Part shown: piece by piece, positions 1-7,938 of the stretch
Layout: each line of letters opens with the position of its first letter
How positions within the stretch are numbered: position 1 is the first letter of the stretch
Source of the DNA: Hymenobacter glacieicola
GTDB taxonomy: Bacteria; Bacteroidota; Bacteroidia; Cytophagales; Hymenobacteraceae
Reading direction: 5' to 3'
Length of the DNA: 64,000 nt
NCBI RefSeq assembly: GCF_014640315.1
Contig: NZ_BMGS01000008.1
Location: 1-64,000 of the forward strand
Notes under the pieces: generated by a model
What the model saw: only the letters and a program-made list of their open reading frames with translations
Told to the model about the DNA's origin: nothing
Database searches by the model: none
Program-made: the position numbers and the translations under genes

Positions 1-100
1 GGCAGGTGAGAGTCGTCTGAAGCATCCATCAAGATAACATTCACCTGCTATTTTACCACTGCCAAAAGCAGAACACTGGAGTGAGTTTGATAATAAAGTA

Positions 101-856
101 TTGTCTCTAAGTAGTGAAAACTTAACCCGATTAATAGATGGGTTATGTTTAAGTGAAGCTCATGGAGTACTTATTAAAAAATATCTGTCAGCAGCAGATT
201 CTGAAGTCAGAGAGTTGATAGCGGGCGCACGCAACCTACATATCGCTTGGGAAAGGCGTGGTGGTAATTGGGGAAATACGTTATCGGGAGAACAGATAGA
301 TGGTTTTGGAAATTATCTACAAAAGGCGCATGAGAACCTTTCTCATAGATTTAGTACTGCAGTTCTTGAGGCAGAGTCATTTGCCCGTCTAACTAGAGTG
401 TATATGGGTTTCAGTGATATTGAGGCTGTGCAGTCAAGTTTTCAAAATGCCTCTTATCTAGTCAATGACCATTTACTAGCTCACCTAAATTACTTTAAAG
501 CCATTTCTCCTAAATGGTTGGGTGATGTAGAGCTTCTGGGAAGGTTTGTTCTAAATGTAGAAGATAAAAGTTTGAAAAACTTGCTGAAGTTGATGTATGT
601 AGTTGAGTTGTATAGTGATAAGTATTATAGTACATATGATGAGGCGAAAGTGAATTATGAAAAAGCAAAATTCGATTACGTGTCCAAAATCCTATCGGAT
701 ATCCACCCTCTTGAAGATGATTCGCTGATAGGGATTTATACAAATAATTATATTGCCTGCTTATATAGGATATTAGGTATGCAGCTAAAAGAAATAAAAA
801 TGAGCAAATATCTTGTTGCAAGACGTACTAATTATCCATGGGCTTATTTTGGGTAA
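101..856 (+). CDS. Hypothetical protein, AT-rich, 5' end uncertain
   Basis: I do not recognise this 251-aa protein. It is predicted mostly helical and soluble, with no signal peptide or membrane segment and no catalytic motif I can name. The listed start is a TTG. The frame stays open upstream to a TAA at 35-37 and the residues between look coding (for example LPKAEHWSEFDNKV), so the true start may be a non-ATG codon nearer 50, or the 5' end may be lost. Base composition is far more AT-rich than the GC-rich genes that follow, which suggests recent acquisition. The next genes lie on the other strand after about 130 bp, so it is not in an operon inside this window. A role cannot be assigned. 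Confidence 0.6.
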   Translation: MSLSSENLTRLIDGLCLSEAHGVLIKKYLSAADSEVRELIAGARNLHIAWERRGGNWGNTLSGEQIDGFGNYLQKAHENLSHRFSTAVLEAESFARLTRVYMGFSDIEAVQSSFQNASYLVNDHLLAHLNYFKAISPKWLGDVELLGRFVLNVEDKSLKNLLKLMYVVELYSDKYYSTYDEAKVNYEKAKFDYVSKILSDIHPLEDDSLIGIYTNNYIACLYRILGMQLKEIKMSKYLVARRTNYPWAYFG

Positions 857-985
857 TTAGTGATTAACGTGATGTGCATAGTTAGATAACTTGCTTCTAT
901 CTGACTAATCGCACAATGCAGATAAGCGCAATAATGTAAAAATAGCTTTTGTCTGATCTTACTTAATCATTTGTTACTAGGCTAT

Positions 986-1441
986 CTACCGCCCCAACTC
1001 TACACCAGCCACACCCGCCCGCCGGAACAGCCACCCCGACAACACCCACAGCCCGGCGAAAATGGTATTCAGCACAGTCACCCACAGCACACCCATGGTC
1101 AACTCGGGTTGCTTGATAAGCAGGGCCACGAACGGCACGGCAAATTGAGTTGCGGCCGCCGCAAACATAGCGCGAGCCATGCCCAGTGGCTGAAGTTTCG
1201 CCAGCATGGCCCCGATGAGGCCCACGGCCAGCACCGCGCCGTACAGCAGATTCATGGGGTTGTCTTCGCTGCCAATGAAACCCACGGCCAGGTTGCCCCA
1301 CACCAGCAGCAGGGCGGCCGCCGCGGCTACCCCCGCGGCCAGCTTATACGTGCCGCTGCGGCCCCGGCTGGCGACCAGCAGGTAAAGAATTCCCAGGACC
1401 AGGAGCAGGATGCCGGCCATCACAACATGGGCTGTGCTCAT
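986..1441 (-). CDS. Small four-helix membrane protein (paralogue of upstream gene)
   Basis: A 151-aa integral membrane protein with about four hydrophobic helices and a C-terminal RRAGV tail. The ATG at 1441 is chosen because the longer reading frame begins with low-quality sequence, while MSTAHVVMAG leads straight into the first helix. It shares the block GTYKLAAGVAAAAALLLVWG and the motif VGxxGSEDNPxNLLYGAVL with the gene just upstream (1476-2051), so the two are tandem paralogues. The 34-bp gap suggests one transcript. The GSEDNP loop between helices is the most conserved part and probably matters for function. Function unknown; hypothetical membrane proteins of this type occur in Hymenobacter-like genomes. 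Confidence 0.8.
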   Translation of the reverse strand: MSTAHVVMAGILLLVLGILYLLVASRGRSGTYKLAAGVAAAAALLLVWGNLAVGFIGSEDNPMNLLYGAVLAVGLIGAMLAKLQPLGMARAMFAAAATQFAVPFVALLIKQPELTMGVLWVTVLNTIFAGLWVLSGWLFRRAGVAGVELGR

Positions 1442-1475
1442 ATGAGTAGTGCGTAAAGTTGAGGAATGATAGGTA

Positions 1476-2051
1476 CTAGGCCAGTTGCTGCTTGAAACCA
1501 GAGCTAGTGGTGTCAGCGCGGCGGAACAGGAGGCCCGCAACGGCCCACAGCGCGGCAAAAACGGTGTTGGCTACCACCACATTCAGCAGCGGAGCGGCGG
1601 GCTCGGCGGCCGCCCCGGTGGGCGTCCAGACAAACAAAGCCAGCACCGTGATGAGGGCGTAGGTAGAGGAGGCCGCGAACATGGCATTGGACGTACCCCG
1701 GGGGCGGAAGCGCGCCACCATGGCCCCGCCGAGGGCCACCACCAGCACTGCGCCGTAGAGCAGGTTCACGGGGTTATCCTCGCTGCCCACCAGGCCTACC
1801 GCCGCGTTGGCCCACACCAGCAGCAGCCCGGCGGCAACTGCCACGCCCGCCGCCAACCGGTACGTGCCGCTGTTGCCCATGCGGTCCACCAAAATAAAGG
1901 TCAGGCCGGCCCCGAACAGCAGTACCCCGGCGAATACAAAGTCAGAGAAGGTCCAGTTTACTTCCTGGGTAAACTGCATGGCTACCAGCGGGATAAGCAG
2001 CAAAAAGGCCGTAGCCAGGGCGAGGCGAACAAGGCTTTTGGTGAGAGACAT
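1476..2051 (-). CDS. Membrane protein, tandem paralogue of 986-1441
   Basis: A 191-aa membrane protein with roughly five hydrophobic segments. Start ATG at 2051 (MSLTKSLVRL) puts a positively charged N-terminus before the first helix; longer versions add proline-rich, non-natural-looking sequence. It carries the same core as its downstream neighbour (GTYRLAAGVAVAAGLLLVWA, then VGLVGSEDNPVNLLYGAVL) but has an extra N-terminal helix pair. It is probably the first gene of a two-gene operon transcribed from near 2205. Function unknown. The duplication of a small membrane protein may reflect a heteromeric pair or simple gene amplification. Confidence 0.8.
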   Translation of the reverse strand: MSLTKSLVRLALATAFLLLIPLVAMQFTQEVNWTFSDFVFAGVLLFGAGLTFILVDRMGNSGTYRLAAGVAVAAGLLLVWANAAVGLVGSEDNPVNLLYGAVLVVALGGAMVARFRPRGTSNAMFAASSTYALITVLALFVWTPTGAAAEPAAPLLNVVVANTVFAALWAVAGLLFRRADTTSSGFKQQLA

Positions 2052-2204
2052 GATGGGAAGAGGTAAGATGTTGGGACGAAAGAAGAATCCTGGAAAGCGG
2101 GTAGCAGCCAGCGGCAAAGGGGGCAAGCGTGGCCGCCGCCGGAGAGCAGCCCGGCACTAAGTGAAGCAGCAGCGGTATAAAGCAAATAAAAGAACTTTGA
2201 AATA

Positions 2205-2212
2205 CAAAGTTA
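2205..2212 (-). promoter_or_regulatory. Candidate promoter -7 element for the membrane-protein pair
   Basis: On the minus strand these eight bases read TAACTTTG, an exact match to the Bacteroidota -7 consensus TAnnTTTG. No clear TTG -33 element is seen at the usual spacing, so the call is weak. The rest of the roughly 425 bp between 2052 and 2476 holds no gene or repeat that I can support. Confidence 0.3.
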
Positions 2213-2476
2213 GTACGCGCTATTTTTCTTGAAGGTTGGTTGTGAAGTCTTTAAATAAGGATGTTGCTGCTGATAGTAGGCCAGGCTTTGCCAGGGGCTT
2301 CCGGTGCTGCATTCAGAGGGCTCTGGTAAGCAACCGGCGGACGGAGGCCAGCCTACGCGCCGTAGCCGGCCGCCGCGGCTGCCACCAGGGCAGCCCCACT
2401 ACCGCGCCAAGCGTAACGGTGAATTTGCTATCTTCAGGAGTCTGCTCACCTTCCGGTCATCTTACCGCCTTCTGCC

Positions 2477-2854
2477 ATGGATACTGCTACCCTTCTGGGT
2501 CCGCTCAAGGACGCCACCCGCCGCGAAGTAGGCGGCGTGCAAGTTGACGTTGTTCGGACCAGCGGCTCCTCGCGGGTGAAGCGCGTGGTGTATCCCGCGG
2601 GGTTCCGCTGGTCGAAGGACCTGAAGCCCGTGCTTGGCACCGAGCTGTGCCAGCACGCCCACGTAGGGTTTTTGGCGGCCGGGCGCCTGGCCATTCAATA
2701 CGCCGACGGGACGCAGGAGGAGTACGCGGCACCCCAGGTGGTAGCCATTGCCCCCGGCCACGACGGCTGGGTGGTGGGCGAGGAGCCCGCCATCCTGATT
2801 GAGTTTGATTTCGAGGGCGAAACGGTGGAGCGTCTGGGGCTGAAGCGCCCGTAA
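2477..2854 (+). CDS. Small cupin-domain protein
   Basis: A 125-aa single-domain protein with the cupin beta-barrel pattern: a first motif around TELCQHAHVGFLAAGRLAIQ (residues about 54-73) and a second around APGHDGWVVGEEPAILIEFD (about 92-111). Both motifs keep His residues that could bind a metal. No signal peptide, so it is cytoplasmic. Small cupins of this form bind small organic ligands or act as isomerases or dioxygenases; the sequence does not say which. It is convergent with the SDR gene at 2912-3703, with 57 bp between their stops, and so is transcribed alone. Confidence 0.75.
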   Translation: MDTATLLGPLKDATRREVGGVQVDVVRTSGSSRVKRVVYPAGFRWSKDLKPVLGTELCQHAHVGFLAAGRLAIQYADGTQEEYAAPQVVAIAPGHDGWVVGEEPAILIEFDFEGETVERLGLKRP

Positions 2855-2911
2855 ACGCCGCTTCCTGCCTTCCCTGGAACGGCAGCCCCCGCCAAGCCCA
2901 TGGTGGGCCGG

Positions 2912-3703
2912 CTACTTGCTGGTCGCGTGCAGCTGGGTGTTCATCAGGGTAGCCAGCATGGAATCGGGGAGGAGCAGGCTGGAAAAGAAGTTGACCTTGG
3001 CGCCCAGAGTGGGTAGGGAACGGGCCGCGCCTTCCATCAGGGCGTCGTAGCCTTCCTGGGCTACCTCGCGAGCCGAGGCCGGGTGCTGCGCGGCGCGGGT
3101 GTTTTCGGCGTGGGCCGTGCGGAAGAAGTTGGTGTCAGTAGGCGGCGGGCAGAGAATGGTCATTGTAACGGCCGACTTCTGCTGCTTCAGCTCGTGCTGC
3201 ACGGCCTCGGCGAAGCTGAGCACGAAGGCCTTGGTGGCAGCGTACACCGCCTGGCAGGGGCTGGGCGAAAACGAGGCCACCGAACCCAGCTGCAGAATCC
3301 GGCCTTCATTGCGCGCGACCATATCCTGCAGGTAAAGCTTGGTGAGGTGCACCAGGGAAGCGGCATTCACCTGAATCATGCGCAGCTCCGTTTCCAGGTC
3401 GGTATCCGTGAAGTACCCGGTTTCGCCGAAGCCCGCATCGTTCACCAGCGCGTCAATCTGCAGGCGGCGGCGCTCGGTTTCCGCGTACAGCTGTCCGGCC
3501 GCGTCGGGGTGGCTCAAATCGGTGGGCAGCAGCACAATATCAACGGTACTGAACTCCTGGTGCAGCAGGCGGCGCGCTTCCTCCAGCTCGTTGAGGTGGC
3601 GGGCTACCAGCACCACACGGTAATCGTCGCGGGCGAAACAGCGCGCCAGCTCGAAGCCAATGCCGCTGGAGGCACCGGTAATCAGGGCAGTCTGGTTATT
3701 CAT
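2912..3703 (-). CDS. Short-chain dehydrogenase/reductase
   Basis: A 263-aa classical SDR oxidoreductase. The nucleotide-binding motif TGASSGIG lies at residues 9-16, the catalytic YxxxK appears as YAATK near residue 154, and a Ser precedes it in LGSVASFSPS. The usual NAG motif reads NDAG, a mild variant. The second strand has ARHLNEL, consistent with NADP preference. Length is normal for a single-domain SDR of the DltE/YqjQ type. The ATG at 3703 starts three residues before the first beta strand. Substrate unknown. It probably stands alone, as the upstream region contains only a gene remnant. Confidence 0.85.
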   Translation of the reverse strand: MNNQTALITGASSGIGFELARCFARDDYRVVLVARHLNELEEARRLLHQEFSTVDIVLLPTDLSHPDAAGQLYAETERRRLQIDALVNDAGFGETGYFTDTDLETELRMIQVNAASLVHLTKLYLQDMVARNEGRILQLGSVASFSPSPCQAVYAATKAFVLSFAEAVQHELKQQKSAVTMTILCPPPTDTNFFRTAHAENTRAAQHPASAREVAQEGYDALMEGAARSLPTLGAKVNFFSSLLLPDSMLATLMNTQLHATSK

Positions 3704-3876
3704 GGCGAAAAGCAGGATAAGAAGTACGGGATAGTAATAATATACTGATTTTCAGCTGAATTACTGCCATTTATCTGCCCTGGCTGCCGCCGTTGCTACC
3801 CGCCTGGCCCGCCGGGGCAGCGCCCTGGCCCACTTGCTGCCACCTGCCACCTTGCTCCGCTTCCGGCGTTCCGCGG

Positions 3877-4135
3877 CTAGAACGCAACGCCGGCTTTCAG
3901 ACCGAAAGCCCGGTAGTGCAAGTCAACAGCGCCCGTTGCGGGCGGCGACCAGCGTGCGCCGCACAAAGTAGCGGCCGTCGTGCAGGCGCAGGGCGCGTAG
4001 CTCACCTACCTCCTGGTAGCGGCGGGTGGGGGCCTGCGCATCGGCCCGGAATACCACGCCGTTGTTCAGGGCAAACTGCGGAATGGTGAGCCGGCCGCGC
4101 AGGGTGTCGCCGGCGGCCGTTACCAGGTAGCCCGG
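3877..4135 (-). pseudogene. Remnant of an outer-membrane beta-barrel protein gene
   Basis: Minus-strand translation from 4132 gives a clean coding block starting GYLVTAAGDTLRGRLTIPQF and running to RTLVAARNGR before a TGA at 3923-3925. Shifted by one frame, the next bases encode DLHYRAFGLKAGVAF followed by a stop at 3877-3879, a typical C-terminus of a beta-barrel protein. A TAA lies just upstream of the first block. The pattern fits a Bacteroidota outer-membrane protein that has lost its signal peptide, most of its barrel and its reading frame. The two pieces are joined by a large deletion. I infer decay; no intact copy is in the window. Confidence 0.55.
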
Positions 4136-4562
4136 TTAAGTACGACCGGGTTCCTAGGCCAGCGTCAGGGCTGGAAGCAGCTTGCCGCCGCACTCAGCGC
4201 GCCCGGCGGCAAGAAGGGTAGACGTGAAGTGCCGGTGATAACGCCCCGCACCACGCCGGGCGAGCCCGCCCGGGCCGCCCTAGCGCGGCGGAACAGAATA
4301 AAGCTGAACCAGATGACTTGGGAGCGAAAACAACGGAATTTGGCGTACGCGCCGGATAATGGGGAAGGCTTACTTTCCGGCCGCTACCCCTAAGAAAACC
4401 CGCTTTTCTACCCGGCAACTACCGACCGGGGGCCTGTGGTTGCGCGGCGAGCCGGGGCAAAGCCCGCCGATAAGCGACTGATTAGGGCGTAGTTGTTTGG
4501 ATGACAGTACGCTATCTGATAATTTTGAGCCTTGATTTTTCTGCTTAGTACCGCTTTTGCTT
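4136..4562. other. Non-coding stretch
   Basis: About 420 bp without a convincing gene. Short open frames occur on both strands but have no recognisable domain or start. It may contain more debris of the neighbouring decayed gene and the promoter of the small gene that starts at 4563. Confidence 0.4.
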
Positions 4563-4814
4563 ATGTTGATTGCTGATTTACTGGAACTAGGCTTTCGTGA
4601 CTCCTCGGAGTGCCCCCCCGCCTGGCAGGATAAAGGGCGCGTGGTATGCCGGCATTTCGACAAGGCCCTGATCAGCGTGCTGTGGTATTCTGACTCTTCT
4701 GAAATTGAAGTTCTGGTGGGCCCCGTACACTCCCCGCTGCTGCACTTCCGCTCCTCGCTGCTGACGCTGGCAAACCTGCAAGCCCTGTTGCGCGACTATT
4801 GGTCGGCGGCTTAA
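4563..4814 (+). CDS. Small hypothetical protein
   Basis: An 83-aa soluble protein starting at ATG 4563 (MLIADLLELGFRD). It is leucine-rich and acidic, with two Cys residues (SECPP and VVCRHF) but no recognised domain. Codon use is like that of flanking genes, and a strong hairpin follows its stop, which supports a real transcript. Function unknown. Confidence 0.55.
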   Translation: MLIADLLELGFRDSSECPPAWQDKGRVVCRHFDKALISVLWYSDSSEIEVLVGPVHSPLLHFRSSLLTLANLQALLRDYWSAA

Positions 4815-4871
4815 CCTGCCCTCAGGGTAGCCGGGGTAGCGTAACCCTCCTGGCTAAGCATAATGCCCTTG

Positions 4872-4912
4872 CAAACAGGGGCCCGGTACACACTGTACCG
4901 GGCCCCTGTTTG
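4872..4912. terminator. Bidirectional hairpin terminator
   Basis: A perfect 19-bp inverted repeat with a 3-base loop; the left arm 4872-4890 starts CAAACAGGGG and the right arm 4894-4912 ends CCCCTGTTTG. It sits between the convergent stops at 4814 and 4946 and should serve both strands. Confidence 0.75.
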
Positions 4913-4945
4913 TATGATTCTTGGTAGTATGCTGATAACGCGGCG

Positions 4946-5899
4946 TTAGGCCGCTTTTGCCGGCATAGTTTGTTGCAGCAGCCACTGGTAGAGCTTCTCC
5001 ACGTCTGCTTGGCGGAACAGCTCGGTACCGGGGTTCATGGTAGCAGCCGTGCCGCAGGCCACGCCCAGGCGTACCGTTTCCCGCACCGAAAGGCCCGTGG
5101 ACAAGCCGTAGACCAAGCCGGCCACCATACTGTCGCCGGCCCCCACGGTGCTGCGCTTTTTCACGGCCGGGGCCGGCACGTGGTCTACCAGGTCCTGGGT
5201 AACCACGCAGGCCCCCTGCGGGCCCAACGACGTCACCACGATTTCGCACTTGCCCTCCCGCACCAGATTGTGGGCGGCCTCGGCCACGGCTCCGCTGTCC
5301 AGCTCACTAACTCCGGCCATCTTGCTTAGCTCGCCCACGTTGGGCTTGGCCAAATACACCCCCTCGGCTAGCACCTGATGCAGGGCCGGCCCCGAGGTAT
5401 CAATGACCACCTTGATGCCCAGGCCTTTGGCGGCCCGCACAATGCGCACCAGGAACTCAGGCTCCACGCCGGGGGGTAGGCTGCCGCTGATAACCAGGAA
5501 TTCGGGTACCGTGGCCAAGCCCTTCAGGGTAGTCAGAATCTGCTGCTGCTCCTGGGCAGAGAGCGGGGTGCCGGGCATGCCAAAGCGGTACTGCTGGCTG
5601 GTGGTGGCATCTACCACAATGAAATTTTCCCGGGTGCGGCTCACGGTTTCCACCGGCTGCTGCTGAATGTGCTCCTGCTCCAGCAGCTCCCGCAGCAGCA
5701 CGCCGCTGGGGCCACCCACCGGAAACACCGCTACTGAGTCGGCGCCGAGGCGCTTGAGGGCCCGCGAAACGTTGATGCCGCCCCCGCCGGGCTCGAATTT
5801 GGGGGCCGCGCAGCGCAGCTTCTGATCAGGAATGATCTGGTCGGCGGTGGTGCTTTTATCGACGGCTGGATTCAGGGTCAGGGTGACAATAGGCTTCAT
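4946..5899 (-). CDS. pfkB: 6-phosphofructokinase, PfkB type
   Basis: A 317-aa ribokinase-family sugar kinase. It closely follows the Escherichia coli PfkB pattern: TLTLNPAVD at the N-terminus, KLRC followed by EPGGGGINVSRAL (substrate signature 1), VISGSLPPGV in the middle, TSLGPQGA, and the catalytic signature STVGAGDSMVAGL, whose Asp is the base. The reaction is ATP-dependent phosphorylation of fructose 6-phosphate; a FruK-like 1-phosphofructokinase or a tagatose-6-phosphate kinase role is the main alternative. Start ATG at 5899 is chosen because MKPIVTLTLNP matches the family N-terminus and the longer frame is not conserved-looking. No sugar PTS or fru gene is next to it. Confidence 0.88.
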   Translation of the reverse strand: MKPIVTLTLNPAVDKSTTADQIIPDQKLRCAAPKFEPGGGGINVSRALKRLGADSVAVFPVGGPSGVLLRELLEQEHIQQQPVETVSRTRENFIVVDATTSQQYRFGMPGTPLSAQEQQQILTTLKGLATVPEFLVISGSLPPGVEPEFLVRIVRAAKGLGIKVVIDTSGPALHQVLAEGVYLAKPNVGELSKMAGVSELDSGAVAEAAHNLVREGKCEIVVTSLGPQGACVVTQDLVDHVPAPAVKKRSTVGAGDSMVAGLVYGLSTGLSVRETVRLGVACGTAATMNPGTELFRQADVEKLYQWLLQQTMPAKAA

Positions 5900-6116
5900 A
5901 GGAGCAGCAGTAGCAAATGAGTGGGGCCAGCACAGCGCTGGCCGCCAGCAAAGTAGTACGCGTATGTACTGGTAGCAGCTTACTTGGTTGCGCGGCGCCC
6001 GGCTACCCCCGGCTGGCTTTGGCAACCTCAGCCAGCCACCGGGCGCCGGCAGCAGCTTCAGAAACTACCGGAATTATCCGTCCTTTGCGGGCCTATTCCC
6101 TTCTTTTCCGTGCAGT

Positions 6117-6908
6117 ATGCAGGTGAGCGACCTTTCCTTACGAACCGTTGACGTAACGCGCTACGTCACCCCGCTGCGCGAAGGCGGCTCCCTGCCGGCC
6201 TTGGTAGAAGCCGATGACGGCTTTCTGTACGTGGTGAAATTTCGGGGGGCCGGCCAGGGGCTCAAGGCCCTGATTGCCGAGCTGATTGTGGGCGAAATGG
6301 CGCGGGTTCTGGGTCTGCGGGTGCCGGAGCTGGTATTTTGCCAGCTCGATGAAGCCTTTGGCCGCACCGAGCCCGACGAGGAAATTCAGGATCTGCTGCG
6401 CTTCAGCACCGGCCAGAACCTGGGCCTGCACTACCTCTCCGGGGCCAGCACCTACGACCCCCTGGTAACCACCATTGAGCCCCGCCTGGCTTCCCTGATT
6501 GTGTGGCTGGACTGCCTGACGCTGAACGTGGACCGCACGGCCCGCAACACCAACCTGCTCATGTGGCACAAGGAGCTGTGGCTGATTGACCACGGCGCAG
6601 CCCTCTACGTGCACCACGCCGGCCCTGGCTGGGCCGAGCCGCGGCCCCGCCCCTTCGCTCAAGTCAAAGACCACGTGCTGTTACCTCAGGCCAAGGAGCT
6701 GGCCGCCGCCGATGCCGAGGGCCGTGCCCGCCTCACGCCCGAGCGCATCCAGGCTATTGTGGCCGCCGTGCCGGCCGACTGGCTGGCTGAGCCCTCGGTA
6801 ACCGTGGAGGAGCAGCGCCAGAACTACGTGCGGTTTCTCACCGCCCGGCTCGCCGCATCAGAAACCTTTGTTCAGGAAGCCGAAAATGCCCGAAAAGCAC
6901 TTGTTTGA
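6117..6908 (+). CDS. HipA-like kinase-fold protein
   Basis: A 263-aa protein of the HipA-like family that lacks the HipA N-terminal domain. It has the N-terminal FLYVVKFRG segment (ATP-binding lysine strand), the helix AELIVGEMARVLGL, the catalytic-loop-like LNVDRTARNTNLL (Asp and Asn), and WLIDHGAAL in place of the metal-binding DFG segment. Start ATG 6117 (MQVSDLSLR). It overlaps the next gene by 23 bp and the two are surely co-expressed. Proteins of this form paired with DUF3037 are common in many bacteria, but their target is not established; a classical hipBA toxin-antitoxin role is unlikely because there is no hipB regulator. Confidence 0.8.
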   Translation: MQVSDLSLRTVDVTRYVTPLREGGSLPALVEADDGFLYVVKFRGAGQGLKALIAELIVGEMARVLGLRVPELVFCQLDEAFGRTEPDEEIQDLLRFSTGQNLGLHYLSGASTYDPLVTTIEPRLASLIVWLDCLTLNVDRTARNTNLLMWHKELWLIDHGAALYVHHAGPGWAEPRPRPFAQVKDHVLLPQAKELAAADAEGRARLTPERIQAIVAAVPADWLAEPSVTVEEQRQNYVRFLTARLAASETFVQEAENARKALV

Positions 6909-7272
6909 GTACGCCGTTCTGCGCGTGGTTCCCCGCGTGGAACGGGAGGAGTTCCTGAACGTCGGGGTGATTGTGTACTGCTCGGCCCAGGGGTTTCTGC
7001 AGGCGCGCTTTGATGTGCCCGAGGCCCGGCTGCGCGCCTTCGCCGGCGACCAGCTCGACCTGGCCGACCTAACCGAGCGCCTCCGGTCCTTCGAGCGAAT
7101 TTGCCGGGGGCGGAAAGAAGGCGGCCCCATTGGGCAGCTGCCGCTGGCCTCGCGCTTTCGTTGGCTCACGGCCACGCGCAGCACCGTCGTGCAAACCTCG
7201 CCCGTACACCCCGGCCTCTGCGAAGATGCCGCCGCTACCTTGGCCCGGCTGCACGCCGAGTTAGTGCAGTAA
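6886..7272 (+). CDS. DUF3037 protein, partner of HipA-like gene
   Basis: A 128-aa DUF3037-family protein. The ATG at 6886 (MPEKHLFEYAVLRVVPR) lies inside the last codons of the HipA-like gene, which points to translational coupling. The family signature is the opening YAVLRVVPRVEREEFLNVGV followed by CRGRKEGGPIGQL and a basic SRFRWLTATRST block. It is cytoplasmic and short, with a mixed alpha/beta pattern. Its constant pairing with HipA-like kinases suggests it is a partner or substrate of the kinase; this is inference from gene neighbourhood. A long hairpin repeat follows 72 bp after the stop. Confidence 0.8.
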   Translation: MPEKHLFEYAVLRVVPRVEREEFLNVGVIVYCSAQGFLQARFDVPEARLRAFAGDQLDLADLTERLRSFERICRGRKEGGPIGQLPLASRFRWLTATRSTVVQTSPVHPGLCEDAAATLARLHAELVQ

Positions 7273-7343
7273 CTAAGCACCGTGTAGAGCCTTTGCTACC
7301 CTTGCGTGGCTGTACCTGCACATTATTTACGGTGTCCGTTGCA

Positions 7344-7441
7344 GCGCCAAACCTGTCATTCCGAGCGAAGCGAGGAATCTGGGTTACTCACCAGAGGCTA
7401 ACCCAGATTCCTCGCTTCGCTCGGAATGACAGGTTTGGCGC
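7344..7441. repeat. Hairpin repeat, family A copy 1 (perfect 43-bp arms)
   Basis: Arms 7344-7386 and 7399-7441 are exact reverse complements, with a 12-base loop. The core reads CATTCCGAGCGAAGCGAGG. Related copies lie near 11116, 50087, 53538 and 55962. It sits between convergent genes and would form a very stable RNA hairpin on either strand. Confidence 0.9.
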
Positions 7442-7446
7442 GCATA

Positions 7447-7848
7447 TCACCCGGCCAGGAGCTGTTGCTCGCGGAGCCAGTCGAATATCAGCTGGTCCAC
7501 GGCGGATACGGCAGGCCGGTCGTGGTAGGTAAGCCAGACTACTTCCTCAATTTCAGCGGCCGGCTGCAGGGTGCCTGTATACTCAGCGTAATAGCAAGTC
7601 ATCTGCACCAGAACGCCTTGCGCGTGGCCGTGGGCCGGCGCCGTGAAGGTGCCGGCGTGCACCACGGTAGCCAGGTCCAGATCCACGGTCAATTCTTCCT
7701 TGATTTCTCGCAGCAGGGTTTGCGCGTCCGTTTCGCCGGCTTCGCGCTTGCCGCCAGGAATGTAGTACCGGTCTTTGCCGCGGCTGCGGGTGCTGAGCAA
7801 GCGGCCTTCGTGCAAGTGCAGCCAGGCAATTTTGTCGATGAGGGGCAT
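7447..7848 (-). CDS. Nudix hydrolase
   Basis: A 133-aa Nudix hydrolase. The Nudix box runs from GGKREAGETDA to REIKEEL (residues about 33-55) and keeps the Gly, the Glu and the REUXEE core that bind the metal. Start ATG 7848 (MPLIDKIAWLHLHEG) matches the family length; a longer frame adds 21 unlikely residues. Such single-domain enzymes hydrolyse nucleoside diphosphates linked to other groups, or act as 8-oxo-dGTP-type sanitising enzymes; the substrate is not evident. It ends only 5 bp from the hairpin repeat, which may be its terminator. Confidence 0.87.
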   Translation of the reverse strand: MPLIDKIAWLHLHEGRLLSTRSRGKDRYYIPGGKREAGETDAQTLLREIKEELTVDLDLATVVHAGTFTAPAHGHAQGVLVQMTCYYAEYTGTLQPAAEIEEVVWLTYHDRPAVSAVDQLIFDWLREQQLLAG

Positions 7849-7883
7849 GGGCAAACGGTTGAACTCGGAACGGGCTATAAAAA

Positions 7884-7914
7884 AGCTTGCCGACCTGTAA
7901 AAGGCCGGCAAGCT
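7884..7914. terminator. Hairpin terminator after the prolyl oligopeptidase gene
   Basis: AGCTTGCCG and CGGCAAGCT form a 9-bp stem with A-rich bases before it and AT-rich bases after. It follows the stop at 7939 on the minus strand and precedes the Nudix gene. Confidence 0.7.
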
Positions 7915-7938
7915 AATAAAAGAGCAACTAGAGGTAAG

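Noticed and set aside
2236..2547. 103-aa frame upstream of the cupin gene
   Set aside because: No start context, no domain, and it overlaps the cupin start in another frame.
6117..7272. HipA-like/DUF3037 pair as a classical hipBA toxin-antitoxin
   Set aside because: There is no HipB-type helix-turn-helix protein and the HipA N-terminal domain is missing.
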